Of a stretch of DNA of 64,000 nt, positions 42,061 through 50,556 are shown piece by piece (the stretch's first letter is position 1; the number at the start of each line of letters is the position of its first letter). The position numbers and the translations under genes were made by a program. The notes below the pieces were generated by a model that saw nothing but the letters and a program-made list of their open reading frames with translations, was not told where the DNA came from and searched no databases. Source of the DNA: Bradyrhizobium sp. CCGB01 (GTDB taxonomy: Bacteria > Pseudomonadota > Alphaproteobacteria > Rhizobiales > Xanthobacteraceae); the NCBI RefSeq assembly GCF_024199795.1, contig NZ_JANADK010000001.1:3534001-3598000 (forward strand), in the 5' to 3' direction.

Positions 42061-43493
42061 GTGAGGCCCTGACCGAGCTTGAAGCCGACGTTCGCGCTGA
42101 TCTTGCCAGGATCGCGCATCCCGGCGCGGCATGGCTCGAACCGAAGATCGGGCCGGATGGCAACGCTGCGCTGGACGTCCTCATCGTCGGCGCCGGCCAG
42201 TCCGGCATCGCCATCGGCTTCGGCCTGATGCGCTCCCGCGTCAGCAACATCCTGCTGCTCGACAAGGCCGAGGAAGGGAAGGAGGGCCCCTGGCTCACCT
42301 ATGCCCGCATGCCGACGCTGCGCAGCCCGAAGGACTATACGGGGCCGGATCTCGATATTCCGAGCCTGACCTACCAGTCCTGGCACGAAGCTCGTTTCGG
42401 CAAGGTAAGCTGGCAGCAGCTTGGCCTGATTCTGCGGGAACATTGGGCTGAGTATCTGCTCTGGCTGCGGCGCATGATCGGCTTACCGGTATGCAATGCC
42501 TGCGAGCTTCTGGAGATTGCCCCTGCGGCGGACGGTTTGCTCGCCGCGCGCGTGAAACACGCTGAGGGCATCGAGACGCTCTATGCGCGCAAGATCGTCC
42601 TCGCGACGGGGCAGGAGGGCATGGGCGACTGGATGATCCCTGACCAGTTGCGCGATCTGCCGGCGGGTTCAGTCGCAACCGTCGCCGAAGATATCGACTT
42701 CGAAATGCTCTGCGGCAAGCGCGTTGCCGTGATCGGCGCCGGCGCATCCGCCTTCGACAACGCGGCAACGGCCCTGGAGGCGGGCGCGGCCGAGGTGCAT
42801 CTGCTGTGCCGCCGCGCGGAGATCCAGTTGATCCAGCCTTATCGCTGGCTCACCTTCCGCGGCTTCCTGCGCCATCTCAGCGATCTCGACGATGCCTGGC
42901 GCTGGCGCTTCATGCGCAAGATCCTCGAAATGCGCGAAGGATTTCCGCAACCGACTTTCGACCGTTGCGCGCGTCATGCCAATTTCACATTGCACGAGGG
43001 CGCGCCGATCGAGGCTGCGCGCCAGACGGTTGCCGGCGTTGAACTGGAGACGCCGCGCGGTGCGATCATGGCGGATTTCGTCATCTGCGGCACCGGTATC
43101 GACATGAACTTTGCTGACCGCGGCGAACTGCGGGCATTTGCCGGCAATATCGCGACCTGGGCCGACCGCTACCAGCCGCCGGAAGACGAGCGCAATGAAC
43201 GGCTCGGCCGTTTCCCTTATCTCGCCGACGACTACGCCTTCACCGAGCGCCAGCCGGGCAAGACGCCGTGGATCTCCGACATCCACCTCTTCGCCATCGC
43301 CTCCACCATGAGCTTTGGTGCATCGGGATCATCGATCAACGCGATGACGACGGCGGTGCCGAAGCTGGTGAACGGCCTGACGCGCGGCCTGTTCCGCGCC
43401 GATGTCGAACGGCACTGGGCCTCGCTCAGCGCCTATGACGTGCCGCAGGCCGTGGTCACGCGGTCGGCGCGAACATTGGAGCAATCGCGATGA
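42057..43493 (+). CDS. FAD/NAD(P)-binding flavoprotein, monooxygenase-like
   Basis: A 478-residue two-dinucleotide-domain flavoprotein. DVLIVGAGQSGIAIGFGL binds FAD near residues 40-57, and CGKRVAVIGAGASAFDNAATAL binds NAD(P)H near 220. VICGTGIDMNF is the later FAD contact. The layout is that of class B flavoprotein monooxygenases, but the classical Baeyer-Villiger fingerprint (FxGxxxHxxxWP) is not seen. It ends the operon that began with the hydantoinase gene. Oxygenation of a nitrogen or carbonyl substrate is the most likely function; a reductase is possible. Confidence 0.78.
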   Translation: MSEALTELEADVRADLARIAHPGAAWLEPKIGPDGNAALDVLIVGAGQSGIAIGFGLMRSRVSNILLLDKAEEGKEGPWLTYARMPTLRSPKDYTGPDLDIPSLTYQSWHEARFGKVSWQQLGLILREHWAEYLLWLRRMIGLPVCNACELLEIAPAADGLLAARVKHAEGIETLYARKIVLATGQEGMGDWMIPDQLRDLPAGSVATVAEDIDFEMLCGKRVAVIGAGASAFDNAATALEAGAAEVHLLCRRAEIQLIQPYRWLTFRGFLRHLSDLDDAWRWRFMRKILEMREGFPQPTFDRCARHANFTLHEGAPIEAARQTVAGVELETPRGAIMADFVICGTGIDMNFADRGELRAFAGNIATWADRYQPPEDERNERLGRFPYLADDYAFTERQPGKTPWISDIHLFAIASTMSFGASGSSINAMTTAVPKLVNGLTRGLFRADVERHWASLSAYDVPQAVVTRSARTLEQSR

Positions 43494-43532
43494 TCATCCA
43501 TGCGCCGCCGCGACGAAGTGCCCTCGCAGGAG

Positions 43533-43548
43533 TGGCGCGCAACTTGCT
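43533..43548 (+). promoter_or_regulatory. Sigma-54 promoter of the first Dpp-type operon
   Basis: TGGCGCGCAACTTGCT matches the -24/-12 consensus TGGCrCG-N4-TTGCW at every defined position, with GG at 43534-43535 and GC at 43546-43547. Transcription would start near 43559, about 43 bases before the binding-protein gene. The enhancer protein (for example NtrC) is not in the window. Confidence 0.75.
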
Positions 43549-43601
43549 TCTTTCTTAACCTGCCTTGCTGGCGTTTCTTGTCGACATCTTGGGGAAATCG
43601 A

Positions 43602-45221
43602 ATGCGTTTTGTGTCTTTCAGGCCCGCGACCTCAGTCCTCGCCGCCACCGCGCTGTTGCTCATCGCCACCGCGCCTTCGCAGGCACAAACCAGGGCGGAG
43701 ACGTTGCGCTACGTCACGGGCTCGGCGGTCAATACGCTCGATCCCAACATCCCCGGTTCGACGCGCGAATCCTTCGCGCTGAGCATGAGCACGTACGATC
43801 GGCTGGTGGCGTTCGGCCGCAAGCAGCTCAACGGCAAATGGGTGTTCGATCTCGACACGATCACGGGCGAGCTCGCCGAATCCTACGACGTCAGCCCCGA
43901 TGGCCTGAAGCTCACCTTCCGCCTGCGCAAGGACGCAAAATTCCAGGACGGCTCGCCGGTCACGGCGGAAGACGTCAAATGGTCGCTCGATCGCTGCGTG
44001 ACCGCGCCGATCCTCGGCAAGGCGCAGCTGCTCACGGGCTCCCTGACCTCGGCCGACCAGTTCAAGGTGATCGATCCTCTCACCATCGAAGTGACGCTGC
44101 CCAAGCCCGACAAGCTCGCGCTGCCTAATCTTGCCACCGTCTATCCCATGATCATCAACTCGAAGGTCGCCAAATCCCATGCGGCGGCGGATGATCCCTG
44201 GGCCACCGCATGGCTGAAGGAGCACACCGCCGGCAGCGGCGCCTATGTGGTCGAAACCTTCAAGCCGGGCGAGCAGGTCATCCTCAAGCGCGACGAGGCC
44301 TGGAATCGCGGCTCAGCCAACAAGCCGGCGTTCTTCAAGCGCGTGATCGTGCAGTCCGTGCCGGAGCCGGCGACCCGTGCCAATCTGGTCGAGCGCGGCG
44401 ACGCCGACCTCGTGGTCGACCTCCAGGCCAGCGACGTGCAGTCGCTCGAGGCCAAGGGCAAGCTCAAGGTGGTCTCGACGCCGCAATACAATGCGATCAC
44501 CTATGTCTCGATGAACAACCAGATGCCGCCGTTCGACAACGTCAATGTGCGCCGCGCCATCGCTTACGCGCTACCCTATGACGACATGTTCAAGGCCGCT
44601 CTGTTCGGCCGCGGTGCGCCGCTGTTCGGTGCGACCTGGCCGGACGGCAAGCCGCTGAACGGCATCTATCCGTTCCAGCAGCCGGTGAAGCTCGACCTCG
44701 ACAAGGCGAGGGAATATCTCAAGGCCGCCGGGCTTCCCGAGGGCTTCTCGACCACCTTCAGCTTCAACGTCGGCCAGTCCTCGACGGCGGAGCCGATGGC
44801 GGCGCTGGTCAAGGAGTCTCTCGGCAAGATCGGGATCAAGGTCGACATCCAGAAGCTGCCGGATGCGCAGATGTCGACGCAGATCAACGAGAAGAAGCTG
44901 CCCTTTTACACCGAAGGCATCGTCGCCTGGCTGCCCTCGACCGACTACTTCTACCGCAACTTCTACACCGGCAATCAGCGCTGGAACTACAGCTCGATCA
45001 ACAATCCCGATCTGGCTGCGATCGCGCAGGAAGCTCGCTTCGAGCCGGATAAGGCCAAGTACGAGGAGGCCGGCCGCAAGCTCAACGCGATGCACGCCGA
45101 TCTGATGCCGCAGATCATGCTGTGGCAGCCGAACCAGGATGCGGTAATGGCGGCGTCGGTCGAGGGCTACACCTACGAGTTCCACCGCCAGGTCGACTAT
45201 CGCGACGTCAGCCGCAAGTGA
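43602..45221 (+). CDS. ABC transporter substrate-binding protein, family 5 (peptide/nickel type)
   Basis: A 539-residue periplasmic binding protein. A Sec signal peptide (ATSVLAATALLLIATAPSQA) precedes the mature domain. ESYDVSPDGLKLTFRLRKDA and DGSPVTAEDVKWSLDR are standard family 5 segments. GGGGAAA lies 8 bases before ATG 43602. It heads an operon of binding protein, two permeases and a fused ATPase. Ligands of this family include peptides, opines, nickel and other cations. Its place directly after the hydantoinase operon suggests an amide or ureide compound, which is inference. Confidence 0.92.
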   Translation: MRFVSFRPATSVLAATALLLIATAPSQAQTRAETLRYVTGSAVNTLDPNIPGSTRESFALSMSTYDRLVAFGRKQLNGKWVFDLDTITGELAESYDVSPDGLKLTFRLRKDAKFQDGSPVTAEDVKWSLDRCVTAPILGKAQLLTGSLTSADQFKVIDPLTIEVTLPKPDKLALPNLATVYPMIINSKVAKSHAAADDPWATAWLKEHTAGSGAYVVETFKPGEQVILKRDEAWNRGSANKPAFFKRVIVQSVPEPATRANLVERGDADLVVDLQASDVQSLEAKGKLKVVSTPQYNAITYVSMNNQMPPFDNVNVRRAIAYALPYDDMFKAALFGRGAPLFGATWPDGKPLNGIYPFQQPVKLDLDKAREYLKAAGLPEGFSTTFSFNVGQSSTAEPMAALVKESLGKIGIKVDIQKLPDAQMSTQINEKKLPFYTEGIVAWLPSTDYFYRNFYTGNQRWNYSSINNPDLAAIAQEARFEPDKAKYEEAGRKLNAMHADLMPQIMLWQPNQDAVMAASVEGYTYEFHRQVDYRDVSRK

Positions 45222-45249
45222 TAGCGTCAAGCGAAGGGAGCTCTGACAG

Positions 45250-46284
45250 GTGACGACCGGTCTTCGTGCAACATTGCTACGGGCGGGCAGGCGGCTTTTG
45301 TCGTCGCTGCCGGCGCTGTTCGGTGTGCTGGTCTTCACCTTTCTGCTGATGCGCGTCCTGCCGGGGGATCCCGCGGTGTTCTTCGCCTCGGGGCCCAACG
45401 CGGGCAAGGAGGAGATCGAGCAGATCCGCAAGCAGATGGGGCTCAACAGGCCGGTGCCGGAGCAGCTCGTGTTCTATCTGTCCGACATCGGCCACGGCAA
45501 TCTCGGGCGCTCCATGATGACCGGGCAGCCGGTGCTGAAGGATCTGCGCGAACGGCTGCCGGCTTCGCTCGAGCTCACCTTCACGGCGCTCCTGATCGCG
45601 CTGATCGCGGCGGTGCCGCTCGGCGTGCTCGCGGCGCTCAGGCCGGGATCGATCGTCGATCACGGCGTGCGGCTGTTTTGCGCGCTCGGCGTCTGCGTGC
45701 CGACCTTCGTCTCGGGCCTGCTGCTGATCTATGTCTTCTACTATCTGCTCGGGCTCGCGCCTGATCCGACCGGACGGATCGACGTCTTCACCTCGCTGCC
45801 GCCGCAGCGAACCGGCTTCCTGTCGATCGATTTCCTGCTCGCCGGTGATGTCGAGGGCTGGTGGGCGGCCTGCAAGCAACTGATCCTGCCGGCGGTGAGC
45901 ATGGCGCTGTTCGTGATCGCGCCGCTGGCGCGGATCACGCGGGCCTCGATGCTGGTGTCGCTCGGCAGTGATTTCGTGCGCACTGCGCGCTCGGTCGGGT
46001 TGTCGTGGCACAAGGTGGTCGTCACCTATGCGCTTCGGAACGCGATCCTGCCCGTCATCACCATCGCCGGCATCGTGTTCTCGACCATGCTGGGCGCGAA
46101 TGTCCTGGTGGAGAAGGTGTTCTCCTGGCCGGGCGTTGCCTCCTACGCGCTCGATGCGCTGCTGTCCTCCGATTATGCGCCGGTGCAGGGTTTTGTGCTG
46201 CTGATGGCCAGCCTGTTTGTGCTGGTCAATCTGGTGGTCGACATCTGCTACGGCATCGCCGATCCCAGGGTGTCGATCGAATGA
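45250..46284 (+). CDS. ABC transporter permease, DppB type
   Basis: A 344-residue inner-membrane permease. The N-terminal segment (FGVLVFTFLLMRVLPGDPAV) is the DppB hallmark, followed by five further hydrophobic segments. The EAA-like cytoplasmic loop is FVRTARSVGLSWHKVVVTYALRNAILPV. It starts with GTG at 45250, behind GGGAG. It overlaps the next permease gene by 4 bases. It pairs with that permease to form the membrane channel of the first importer. Confidence 0.92.
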   Translation: MTTGLRATLLRAGRRLLSSLPALFGVLVFTFLLMRVLPGDPAVFFASGPNAGKEEIEQIRKQMGLNRPVPEQLVFYLSDIGHGNLGRSMMTGQPVLKDLRERLPASLELTFTALLIALIAAVPLGVLAALRPGSIVDHGVRLFCALGVCVPTFVSGLLLIYVFYYLLGLAPDPTGRIDVFTSLPPQRTGFLSIDFLLAGDVEGWWAACKQLILPAVSMALFVIAPLARITRASMLVSLGSDFVRTARSVGLSWHKVVVTYALRNAILPVITIAGIVFSTMLGANVLVEKVFSWPGVASYALDALLSSDYAPVQGFVLLMASLFVLVNLVVDICYGIADPRVSIE

Positions 46285-47129
46285 CCAGTGCAACTCTCCG
46301 CCATTCGGTCTGGATCCTGCGCGGCAATCCGCTCACCGGCGTCGCCGCAGCCGGCGTTGCGCTGTTCGTCCTGCTTGCGATCTTCGGGCCGTGGATCGTG
46401 CCCTATGATCCCGTGGTCTCCAATGTCTCGGAGGCCTTGCAGCCGCCGAGCGCGGCGCACATCGCCGGTACGGATCAGCTCGGCCGCGACGTGTTCAGCC
46501 GCCTCGTCATCGCGGCACGGCTCGATCTCGCGATTGCGGTCTCGGCGGTCGGCATCTCCTTCGTGATCGGCGCGGTCGTCGGCGCGTTCTGCGGCTATGC
46601 CGGCGGTAGGCTCGATCGCGGCGTCGGCCGCTTCGTCGACGTGATGATGGCCTTTCCGCTGTTCGTGCTGGCGATGGCGATGGTTGCGGCGCTTGGCAAC
46701 CGCATTGAGAACATCGTGATCGCGACCGCGATCATCAATCTTCCGTTCTACATCCGCTTCGCGCGCGCCGAGGTCAACGTCCGCCGCAATGTCGGCTGGG
46801 TGGAGGCCGCGCGCGCCTGCGGCGAGAGCCATTTCTCCGTGGTGTTACGCTTCCTGCTGCCAAATATCCTGCCGGCGATGGCGGTGCAGATTTCGCTCAA
46901 TCTCGGTTGGGCCATTCTCAATGCTGCCGGCCTGTCCTTCATCGGCCTTGGCGTCAAGCCGCCGACGCCGGAATGGGGCATCATGGTCGCGGAGGGCGCG
47001 CGCTTCATCTCGACCGGGCGGTGGTGGCTGGTGGCCTTTCCGGGCCTTGCGCTGATGATGGCCGTGCTGTGCTTCAATCTCCTCGGTGACGGAATGCGGG
47101 ATATTCTCGATCCCCGGATGCGCACATGA
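46281..47129 (+). CDS. ABC transporter permease, DppC type
   Basis: A 282-residue inner-membrane permease. HIAGTDQLGRDVFSRLVIAARLDL is the conserved DppC motif after the first membrane segment, and NVGWVEAARACGESHFSVVLRFLLPN is the ATPase-contact loop. AGLSFIGLGVKPPTPEWG and NLLGDGMRDILDPRMR close the protein in the usual way. Both ends overlap neighbours by ATGA, so the two permeases and the ATPase are translated together. Confidence 0.92.
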   Translation: MTSATLRHSVWILRGNPLTGVAAAGVALFVLLAIFGPWIVPYDPVVSNVSEALQPPSAAHIAGTDQLGRDVFSRLVIAARLDLAIAVSAVGISFVIGAVVGAFCGYAGGRLDRGVGRFVDVMMAFPLFVLAMAMVAALGNRIENIVIATAIINLPFYIRFARAEVNVRRNVGWVEAARACGESHFSVVLRFLLPNILPAMAVQISLNLGWAILNAAGLSFIGLGVKPPTPEWGIMVAEGARFISTGRWWLVAFPGLALMMAVLCFNLLGDGMRDILDPRMRT

Positions 47130-48796
47130 GCGAGCAGCTGCTGGGGATCGACGACCTCCACGTCGCGTTCTCGACGCGGCGTGGCATGGTCGAGGCCGTG
47201 CGCGGGGTGACGCTCTCGGTCGAAAAGGGCGAGATGCTCGGCCTCGTCGGCGAGAGCGGCTCGGGCAAGTCGGTCACGGGCTTTGCGACCACACGGCTGC
47301 TGGATGCGGCCGGGCGCGTCACCGGCGGAAAAATCCTGTTTCGCGGCCAGGACGTGACGAAGCTCAGGGGCGACGACCTCCGTCATCTCCAGGGCGCCGC
47401 GATGTCCATGATCTTCCAGAATCCGCGGGCGGCGCTGAACCCGATCCGGACGATCGGCCTGCAGATCGCGGATGCGATCCTCACCCACAAGCGCATCTCG
47501 AAGGAGGCCGCGCGCGCCGAAGCGCTGGATTTGCTGCGCGCGGTCCAGATCCGCGATCCCGAGACGCGGATGAACGCCTATCCGCACGAGCTCTCCGGCG
47601 GCATGTGCCAGCGCGTCATGATCGCGATCGCGATCTCCTGTAATCCGGCGCTCCTGATAGCGGACGAGCCGACCACCGGCCTCGACGTCACCACGCAGAA
47701 GGTGGTGATGGACCTGCTCGCGGACATCGCCGCGGCGCGCGGCATGGCGACGATCCTGATCACGCATGATCTCGGGCTTGCCGCTCGCTATTGCCGCCGC
47801 ATCGCCGTCATGGAGCGCGGACGCATCGTCGAGGAAGCGAGCCCCAGAACGCTCTTCACCGCGCCGCAGCATGCCTATACCAGGCGGCTGGTGGCGGCAT
47901 CGCCGACCGCGACATCCCGGATCGAGGACCTCGTGACGGAGGAGGAGCGGGAGCGCCATGCGACCGTCGTCAGCAGGCCGAGGCAGGAGCTCGCGCATGG
48001 CACGCCGCCGCTGCTGGAGGTGCGCAAGCTGGCAAAACGTTTCGACCAGGGCGCTGCGGCGGTGGCGGACTTCTCGATGACCATGGCCGGCGGCGAGAGC
48101 GTCGGGCTCGTCGGCGAGTCCGGCTCCGGCAAGAGCACGACCTCGCGGATGATCTGCCGGCTGATCGACCCCAGCGAAGGCGATATCGTGTTCGACGGGC
48201 AGTCGATCGGCCACGTCGCGGCGCGCGATTTCCACCGCTCTCCGCTCCGCAAAGACATCCAGATGGTCTTCCAGGACCCGAACGAGAGCCTCAACCCGCG
48301 CTTCACGGCTTTTGACTGCATCGCCCATCCCCTGATGCGGCTCGACGGCATGCGCGCGGGCGACGCGCTGCGCAAGCGGGTGGAAGAATGTGCGGAGCGC
48401 GTGGGTCTGCCGCTCGATCTGTTGCCGCGCTTTCCGCACCAGCTTTCCGGCGGCCAGAAGGCGCGCGTCGGGATCGCCCGCGCCATCGCCTGCCGGCCGC
48501 GGCTCCTGGTGCTGGACGAGCCGACCGCCGCGCTCGACGTCTCGGTGCAGGCGGTGGTGCTGCAACTGCTCGACCGGTTGCGGCGCGAGAACGACATCGC
48601 GCTGCTGTTCGTCAGCCACGATCTCAACGTCGTCCGCATGCTCTGCGACCGCACCATCGTGCTGCGCAATGGCGGCATCGTGGAGCAGGGGGAGAGTCGG
48701 GCACTGTTCGATAATCCGAAGACGGACTACACGCGCAAGTTGGTCGAGGCGATTCCGCATATCGAGACCGGGCCGGCGCTGGCGGCTGCTCTTTGA
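47126..48796 (+). CDS. ABC transporter ATPase, fused DppD-DppF type
   Basis: A 556-residue protein with two complete nucleotide-binding domains. The first has GESGSGKSVTG (about residue 42), [14 protein letters not shown] and the Walker [13 protein letters not shown]. The second has GESGSGKSTTS (about residue 330), LSGGQKARVGIARA and LLVLDEPTAALD. Both look catalytically complete. The cysteine-rich tail common to DppD and DppF C termini (CxxxxxC) is missing from both halves. It powers the first importer. The second Dpp-type operon keeps its two ATPases as separate genes with those tails. Confidence 0.92.
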   Translation: MSEQLLGIDDLHVAFSTRRGMVEAVRGVTLSVEKGEMLGLVGESGSGKSVTGFATTRLLDAAGRVTGGKILFRGQDVTKLRGDDLRHLQGAAMSMIFQNPRAALNPIRTIGLQIADAILTHKRISKEAARAEALDLLRAVQIRDPETRMNAYPHELSGGMCQRVMIAIAISCNPALLIADEPTTGLDVTTQKVVMDLLADIAAARGMATILITHDLGLAARYCRRIAVMERGRIVEEASPRTLFTAPQHAYTRRLVAASPTATSRIEDLVTEEERERHATVVSRPRQELAHGTPPLLEVRKLAKRFDQGAAAVADFSMTMAGGESVGLVGESGSGKSTTSRMICRLIDPSEGDIVFDGQSIGHVAARDFHRSPLRKDIQMVFQDPNESLNPRFTAFDCIAHPLMRLDGMRAGDALRKRVEECAERVGLPLDLLPRFPHQLSGGQKARVGIARAIACRPRLLVLDEPTAALDVSVQAVVLQLLDRLRRENDIALLFVSHDLNVVRMLCDRTIVLRNGGIVEQGESRALFDNPKTDYTRKLVEAIPHIETGPALAAAL

Positions 48797-48849
48797 CGCC
48801 TGGGCGAGCCAAAATGGTGGTGAGATCCCGCTGGCGAAGGTCCGGTTAG

Positions 48850-48865
48850 TGGCATACCATTTGCA
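48850..48865 (+). promoter_or_regulatory. Sigma-54 promoter of the second Dpp-type operon
   Basis: TGGCATACCATTTGCA has TGGCA and TTGCA elements with GG-N10-GC spacing (GG 48851-48852, GC 48863-48864), a near-perfect -24/-12 match. Predicted transcription starts near 48876, about 60 bases before the binding-protein gene. It is independent of the preceding operon, whose last gene ends at 48796. Confidence 0.75.
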
Positions 48866-48937
48866 CGCCAATGGGCTCTGGTTTCACCTGCCTTTGGCCA
48901 ACGATGGCCGGCATCACGGCATTACTGGGAGGACTTC

Positions 48938-50539
48938 ATGGATCGCAGGACCGTATTGAAGGGACTGGCTGGCGCGGGCGGTCTGGCATTGACCGGCATC
49001 TCGGCCCCGGCGATCGCACAAGGCGCATCGGCCCGCACCCTCCGCTTCGTGCCGCAGGCCAATCTCGCCAATTTCGATCCGATCTGGGGCACGCAATATG
49101 TCGTGCGCAACGCGGCGGCGCTGGTCTGGGACACGCTTTACGGCATCGACGCGCAGCTTCAGCCGCAGCGTCAGATGGTCGAGTCCGAGGAGACCTCCGA
49201 CGACGGCAGGACCTGGACGTTCAAGCTGCGTCCAGGTCTCAAATTCCATGACGGCGAACCGGTGCTGAGCAAGGACGTCGTCGCCAGCCTGTCGCGCTGG
49301 GCCGCGCGCGACCCGATGGGCCTGATGATCCTTGCGATCCAACAGGAATTGACCGCCGTCGATGACCGCACCTTCAAATGGGTTTTGAAGCAGCCCTTCC
49401 CGAAGATGCTCTATGCGCTCGCCAAGAACAACGCACCGTGCTCCTTCATCATGCCCGAGCGCATCGCGAAGACCGACCCGTTCAAGCAGATCACCGAATA
49501 TGTCGGCTCGGGACCGATGAAGTTCGCCAAGAGCGAATGGGTCCCCGGTGCCAAGTCGGTGTTCGAGAAGTTCGCCGATTACGTGCCGCGGCAGGAGAAA
49601 GCATCGTGGCTCGCCGGCGGCAAGCAGATCCTGGTCGATCGCGTCGAGTGGCTGGTGATGCCGGATCCGGCCACTGCGGCCGCCGCCTTGCAGAACGGGG
49701 AGGTCGACTGGTGGGAGAACCCGATCGCCGATCTTGTGCCCGTGCTGAAGAAGAACAAGAACATCAGCGTCGATATCGGCGATCCCCTCGGCAATATCGG
49801 CTCGTTCCGCATGAATCATATGTTCGCGCCGTTCAACGACGTGCGGGCGCGGCGCGCGGTGCTGATGGCGCTGAGCCAGGAAGACTACATGCGCGCGATC
49901 GTCGGTGACGACGATGCGCTGTGGAAGTCGCTGCCGGGCTTCTTCACGCCGAATACGCCGCTCTACAGCGAGCTTGGTGGCGAGATCCTCAAGGGCAAGC
50001 GTGATTTCGACGCCGCCAAGAAGCTGCTCGCCGAGAGCGGCTATTCCGGCCAGCCGGTGACGTGCCTCGTCGCGCAGGACCAGCCGATCACCAAGGCGCA
50101 GGGCGACGTCACCGCCGACCTCCTCAAGAAGCTCGGCATGAATGTCGACTTCGTCGCCACCGATTGGGGCACGGTCGGCTCGCGTCGCGCGGCGAAGACG
50201 CCGCCGGGACAGGGCGGCTGGAACATGTTCCACAGCTGGCACGCCGGCGCCGACTGCATCACGCCCGCCGCCTACACCGCCATCCGCGCCAATGGCGAGA
50301 AGGCCTGGTTCGGCTGGCCCAACAGCCCGAACACCGAGAAGGAGATCGTGACCTGGTTCGACGCCAAGAATCTCGAGGAAGAGAAAGCGGCGATCGGGCG
50401 GGTCAACAAGTCGGCGCTCGATGACGTCGTCTATGCCCCGACCGGCTTCTTCCTGACCTACACGGCATGGCGCAAGAACGTCTCCGGCATCACGAAAGGG
50501 CCGCTGCCGTTCTTCTGGGGCGTGTCGAAGTCCGCATGA
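48938..50539 (+). CDS. ABC transporter substrate-binding protein, family 5, Tat-exported
   Basis: A 533-residue periplasmic binding protein. MDRRTVLKGLAGAGGLALTG is a twin-arginine leader, cleaved near PAIAQG. NFDPIWGTQYVVRNAAALVWD and TFKLRPGLKFHDGEPVLSKD are family 5 segments. GGGAGG lies 6 bases before the ATG. It serves the second importer with two permeases and two ATPases. Tat export suggests it folds in the cytoplasm, unlike its Sec-exported counterpart at 43602. The ligand is unknown. Confidence 0.92.
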   Translation: MDRRTVLKGLAGAGGLALTGISAPAIAQGASARTLRFVPQANLANFDPIWGTQYVVRNAAALVWDTLYGIDAQLQPQRQMVESEETSDDGRTWTFKLRPGLKFHDGEPVLSKDVVASLSRWAARDPMGLMILAIQQELTAVDDRTFKWVLKQPFPKMLYALAKNNAPCSFIMPERIAKTDPFKQITEYVGSGPMKFAKSEWVPGAKSVFEKFADYVPRQEKASWLAGGKQILVDRVEWLVMPDPATAAAALQNGEVDWWENPIADLVPVLKKNKNISVDIGDPLGNIGSFRMNHMFAPFNDVRARRAVLMALSQEDYMRAIVGDDDALWKSLPGFFTPNTPLYSELGGEILKGKRDFDAAKKLLAESGYSGQPVTCLVAQDQPITKAQGDVTADLLKKLGMNVDFVATDWGTVGSRRAAKTPPGQGGWNMFHSWHAGADCITPAAYTAIRANGEKAWFGWPNSPNTEKEIVTWFDAKNLEEEKAAIGRVNKSALDDVVYAPTGFFLTYTAWRKNVSGITKGPLPFFWGVSKSA

Positions 50540-50556
50540 TCGTGCGTTGAGGCCAG

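Noticed and set aside
46748..48871. A 707-codon minus-strand open frame.
   Set aside because: It is antisense to the DppC-type permease and the fused ATPase genes, which have complete family motifs; its translation is Arg/Ala/Asp/His-rich shadow sequence typical of high-GC antisense frames.
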